Below, one piece after another: positions 62,168-64,000 of a DNA stretch of 64,000 bases. The first letter of the stretch is position 1, and every line of letters starts with the position of its first letter. This DNA is from Mycobacterium noviomagense (lineage in GTDB: Bacteria; Actinomycetota; Actinomycetes; Mycobacteriales; Mycobacteriaceae). The DNA lies in contig NZ_AP022583.1 of the NCBI RefSeq assembly GCF_010731635.1, positions 2,232,001 through 2,296,000 of the forward strand, given 5' to 3'. The notes beneath the pieces are model-generated. The model had not been told where the DNA came from. It worked only from the letters and a program-made list of their open reading frames with translations, and did no database searches. Both the position numbers and the translations under genes were made by a program.

Positions 62168-63604
62168 ATGAAGCGGCTCAACGGTATGGATGCCATGCTG
62201 CTCTACAGCGAGACACCCAACCTGCACACGCACACCTTGAAGGTCGCGGTCGTCAACGCCGCCGACTTCGACGGGGAATTCAGCTTCGAGTTCTTTCGCG
62301 AGATCATCGAGCGTCGATTGCATTTGCTGGACCCGCTGCGCTTCAAGCTGATCGACATTCCGTACCGACTGCACCACCCGATGTGGTTGGAAAACTGCGA
62401 GGTCGACCTCGACTACCACCTGCGACGCGTCCAGGTACCCAGCCCAGGCGGCCGCAAAGAACTCGACGAGGTCATCGGCGAGATCGCCAGCACCCCGCTG
62501 GACCGCAGCCGTCCGCTTTGGGAATTCCACTTCGCCGAGGGCATGGCCGAAAACCGCTTCGCACTGATCGGCAAGGTGCACCACACGCTGGCCGACGGGG
62601 TGGCCTCGGCGAACCTGCTGGCGCGGCTGATGGATCTGGCCGGCTCGGCCACCGACGACGGTGCCGACTACCCCGTCTGCGCGATGCCGTCGAAGGGCGA
62701 GCTGCTGCGGGCAACCGGACGTGACCATCTGCAGCACGCGGCCGCCCTGCCCGGGTTGATGGCCGACGCCGTTCGCGGCTTTGTGCGGGTGCGGCGGCGC
62801 GCACGAGAGCGGCGTGACCACCCGGAGATGGCAAAGCTGTTCCGGACGCCGCCAACTTTTCTCAATCACGTCGTATCGCCGGTGCGGACATTCGCCACCG
62901 CGTCGTTGGCGCTGTCTGAGGTCAAAGCAATCGCGAAAAGTTTCGGCGTCACGTTCAACGACGTGGTGCTGGCGATTGCGGCCGGCGGGTTGCGCGAGTT
63001 GCTGTTGCGCTACGACGGCAGGGCCGACCGGCCGATCGTGGCGTCGGTGCCGGTCAGTACGGACAAGTCCGCCGACCGGATTACCGGCAACGAGATCAGC
63101 GGCCTGGTGGTGTCGCTGCCGGTGCACATCGACGATCCGCTGGAGCGGGTGCGGCTTATCGCATTGGCCACGGCAAGGGCCAAGGAAGACCTCGACCTGA
63201 TGGGCCCGAAGTTGCAGGGCCGGCTGATGGAATACCTGCCACCGCTGTTGGCCCCGGCCATGTTTCGGTGGCAGTCCAAGCATGCTGACCACAACAAGCT
63301 GATGAATGTCGCGGTGTCCAACGTTCCCGGGCCGAGGGAACGGGGCCATCTCGGCGGTGCTCCGGTGAGTGAGATCTACTCCGTCGGAGTCCTCTCGGCC
63401 GGTAGTGCCTTCAACATGACGGTCTGGAGTTACGTCGACCAGGTCGACATCGCCGTATTGTCCGACGACCGGACGTTCAACGACGTCCACGAAGCCACCG
63501 ACGCGATGGTTCATTCGTTCGCCGAACTCCGCCGTGCGGCCGGCTTCACCGGCAGCCCTACCGAGGTCACTACGGCGATGGGCCCGGCGCGCGCAAGCGG
63601 TTAG
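62168..63604 (+). CDS. WS/DGAT wax ester synthase/diacylglycerol acyltransferase
   Basis: A 478-residue enzyme that would acylate diacylglycerol or fatty alcohols to make storage lipid. ATG 62168 gives the family start MKRLNGMDAMLLYSETPNLH. The catalytic motif is ALIGKVHHTLADGVASANLL (HHxxxDG). The second domain has AIAKSFGVTFNDVVLAIAAG, MNVAVSNVPGPRERGHLGGA (the conserved NVPGP) and SVGVLSAGSAFNMTVWSYVD. Mycobacteria have many such paralogues; the closest context is Rv1425 with the acyltransferase Rv1428c nearby, as seen here with the partial gene that follows. Confidence 0.95.
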   Translation: MKRLNGMDAMLLYSETPNLHTHTLKVAVVNAADFDGEFSFEFFREIIERRLHLLDPLRFKLIDIPYRLHHPMWLENCEVDLDYHLRRVQVPSPGGRKELDEVIGEIASTPLDRSRPLWEFHFAEGMAENRFALIGKVHHTLADGVASANLLARLMDLAGSATDDGADYPVCAMPSKGELLRATGRDHLQHAAALPGLMADAVRGFVRVRRRARERRDHPEMAKLFRTPPTFLNHVVSPVRTFATASLALSEVKAIAKSFGVTFNDVVLAIAAGGLRELLLRYDGRADRPIVASVPVSTDKSADRITGNEISGLVVSLPVHIDDPLERVRLIALATARAKEDLDLMGPKLQGRLMEYLPPLLAPAMFRWQSKHADHNKLMNVAVSNVPGPRERGHLGGAPVSEIYSVGVLSAGSAFNMTVWSYVDQVDIAVLSDDRTFNDVHEATDAMVHSFAELRRAAGFTGSPTEVTTAMGPARASG

Positions 63605-63611
63605 CACGGGT

Positions 63612-64000
63612 TCAGCCCAACACCGGGAACCGGCGCTGTCGCGCCAGCCCGTTCAGCGCCTCCTGCATCACGCCACGGACGTGCGCGTCGACTTCCTTGA
63701 CGTCGGGATCCTGACCGAACTGGGCGACGACGTCGATCGGCTCGAGGACCTCGGTGACGACCTTGGATGGCAACGGCATGTTGGGCGGAAAGATCACGCT
63801 GACCCCGAACGGGAAACCGATGCTGACCGGCAGGATGTCCATCCGGGCACGGGTCAGGCCCAACCGCTTGGCCAGCCAGTTGCCGCGGGTGACGAACAGC
63901 TGTGTTTCCTGGGCTCCGATCGACACGACCGGCACGATCGGCACACCGGCCGCGATCGCGGTCCGCACGTATCCGGTGCGGCCGTCGAAGTCGATCACGT
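63612..64000 (-). CDS. PlsC-like acyltransferase, 5' part beyond the window
   Basis: The frame is open from the right edge to a stop at 63612, giving the last 129 residues of a lysophospholipid acyltransferase-family protein. Seen: GRTGYVRTAIAAGVPIVPVV (the family block near the glycerol-phosphate site), SIGAQETQLFVTRG, LPVSIGFPFGVSVIFPPNMP and a helical C-terminal part VKEVDAHVRGVMQEALNGLA. The catalytic HxxxxD would lie upstream, outside the window. It is convergent with the WS/DGAT gene, with seven bases between the stops, and both concern acyl-lipid assembly. Confidence 0.85.
   Translation of the reverse strand, partial: VIDFDGRTGYVRTAIAAGVPIVPVVSIGAQETQLFVTRGNWLAKRLGLTRARMDILPVSIGFPFGVSVIFPPNMPLPSKVVTEVLEPIDVVAQFGQDPDVKEVDAHVRGVMQEALNGLARQRRFPVLG

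Overview
The window is high-GC actinobacterial DNA from a Mycobacterium, most likely a slow grower, although the species cannot be fixed from sequence alone. The evidence is the gene content: MmpS/MmpL, DUF732, a WS/DGAT acyltransferase, a mycothiol-type MDMPI enzyme, LdtMt1-like and Rv1747-like proteins, and an IS1245-like IS256 element. Many genes run in the same relative order as M. tuberculosis Rv0309 to Rv0344c. I place Rv0309, Rv0310c, Rv0311, Rv0312, Rv0313, Rv0315, Rv0320, dcd, udgA, Rv0332, Rv0333, rmlA, aspC, Rv0338c and an LpqJ-like lipoprotein from memory of the families, not from a search. Large blocks not expected in M. tuberculosis interrupt this backbone.

Layout. 1-5.4 kb: the 5' part of an FHA-FHA-ABC exporter, an exported YkuD-type protein, a TetR/SnoaL pair and an Rv0311-like protein. 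5.5-9.2 kb: an Hsp70-like protein with a membrane anchor and a Pro/Thr tail, then a DUF7159 protein of the same overall plan. 9.2-13.3 kb: a coiled-coil membrane protein, an Rv0313-like protein, a decayed adenylate cyclase and two tandem GH16 glycosidases. 13.3-20.8 kb: a GT-C glycosyltransferase, a complete partner-switching/two-component cassette (STAS antagonist, RsbW-like kinase, response regulator, CHASE3 histidine kinase, receiver-PP2C phosphatase) and a HipBA toxin-antitoxin pair. 20.8-29.6 kb: a 2668-residue SARP-cyclase-ATPase-TPR regulator with about ten NTF2-like repeats, and a second ORF that continues the repeat array in another frame. 29.8-34.9 kb: exported proteins, an IS256 insertion with a 9-bp target duplication, an L,D-transpeptidase, tRNA-Gly and dcd. 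35.1-39.9 kb: three tandem DUF7159 genes. 40.0-49.6 kb: udgA, rmlA, YibE/F, aspC and the iron-sulfur reductase. 49.7-53.7 kb: a second Hsp70-like anchored protein with three small Thr-rich single-pass proteins. 53.7-64 kb: an F420 oxidoreductase, a lipoprotein, a decayed metallo-beta-lactamase, a TetR, a cutinase, MmpS/MmpL, a P450, a WS/DGAT and the end of an acyltransferase.

The most distinctive theme is cell-envelope proteins built as a cytoplasmic actin/Hsp70-like (or degenerate Hsp70-like) domain, one transmembrane helix and a long external Pro/Thr/Gly tail. There are six in the window, plus three small proteins that keep only the anchor and tail. DUF7159 carries recognisable remnants of Hsp70 signature motifs, so I infer that it is a degenerate relative of the neighbouring Rv0312-like proteins. 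The second theme is signalling that has been duplicated and partly broken: the giant repeat regulator, the cyclase pseudogene and the complete partner-switching cassette.
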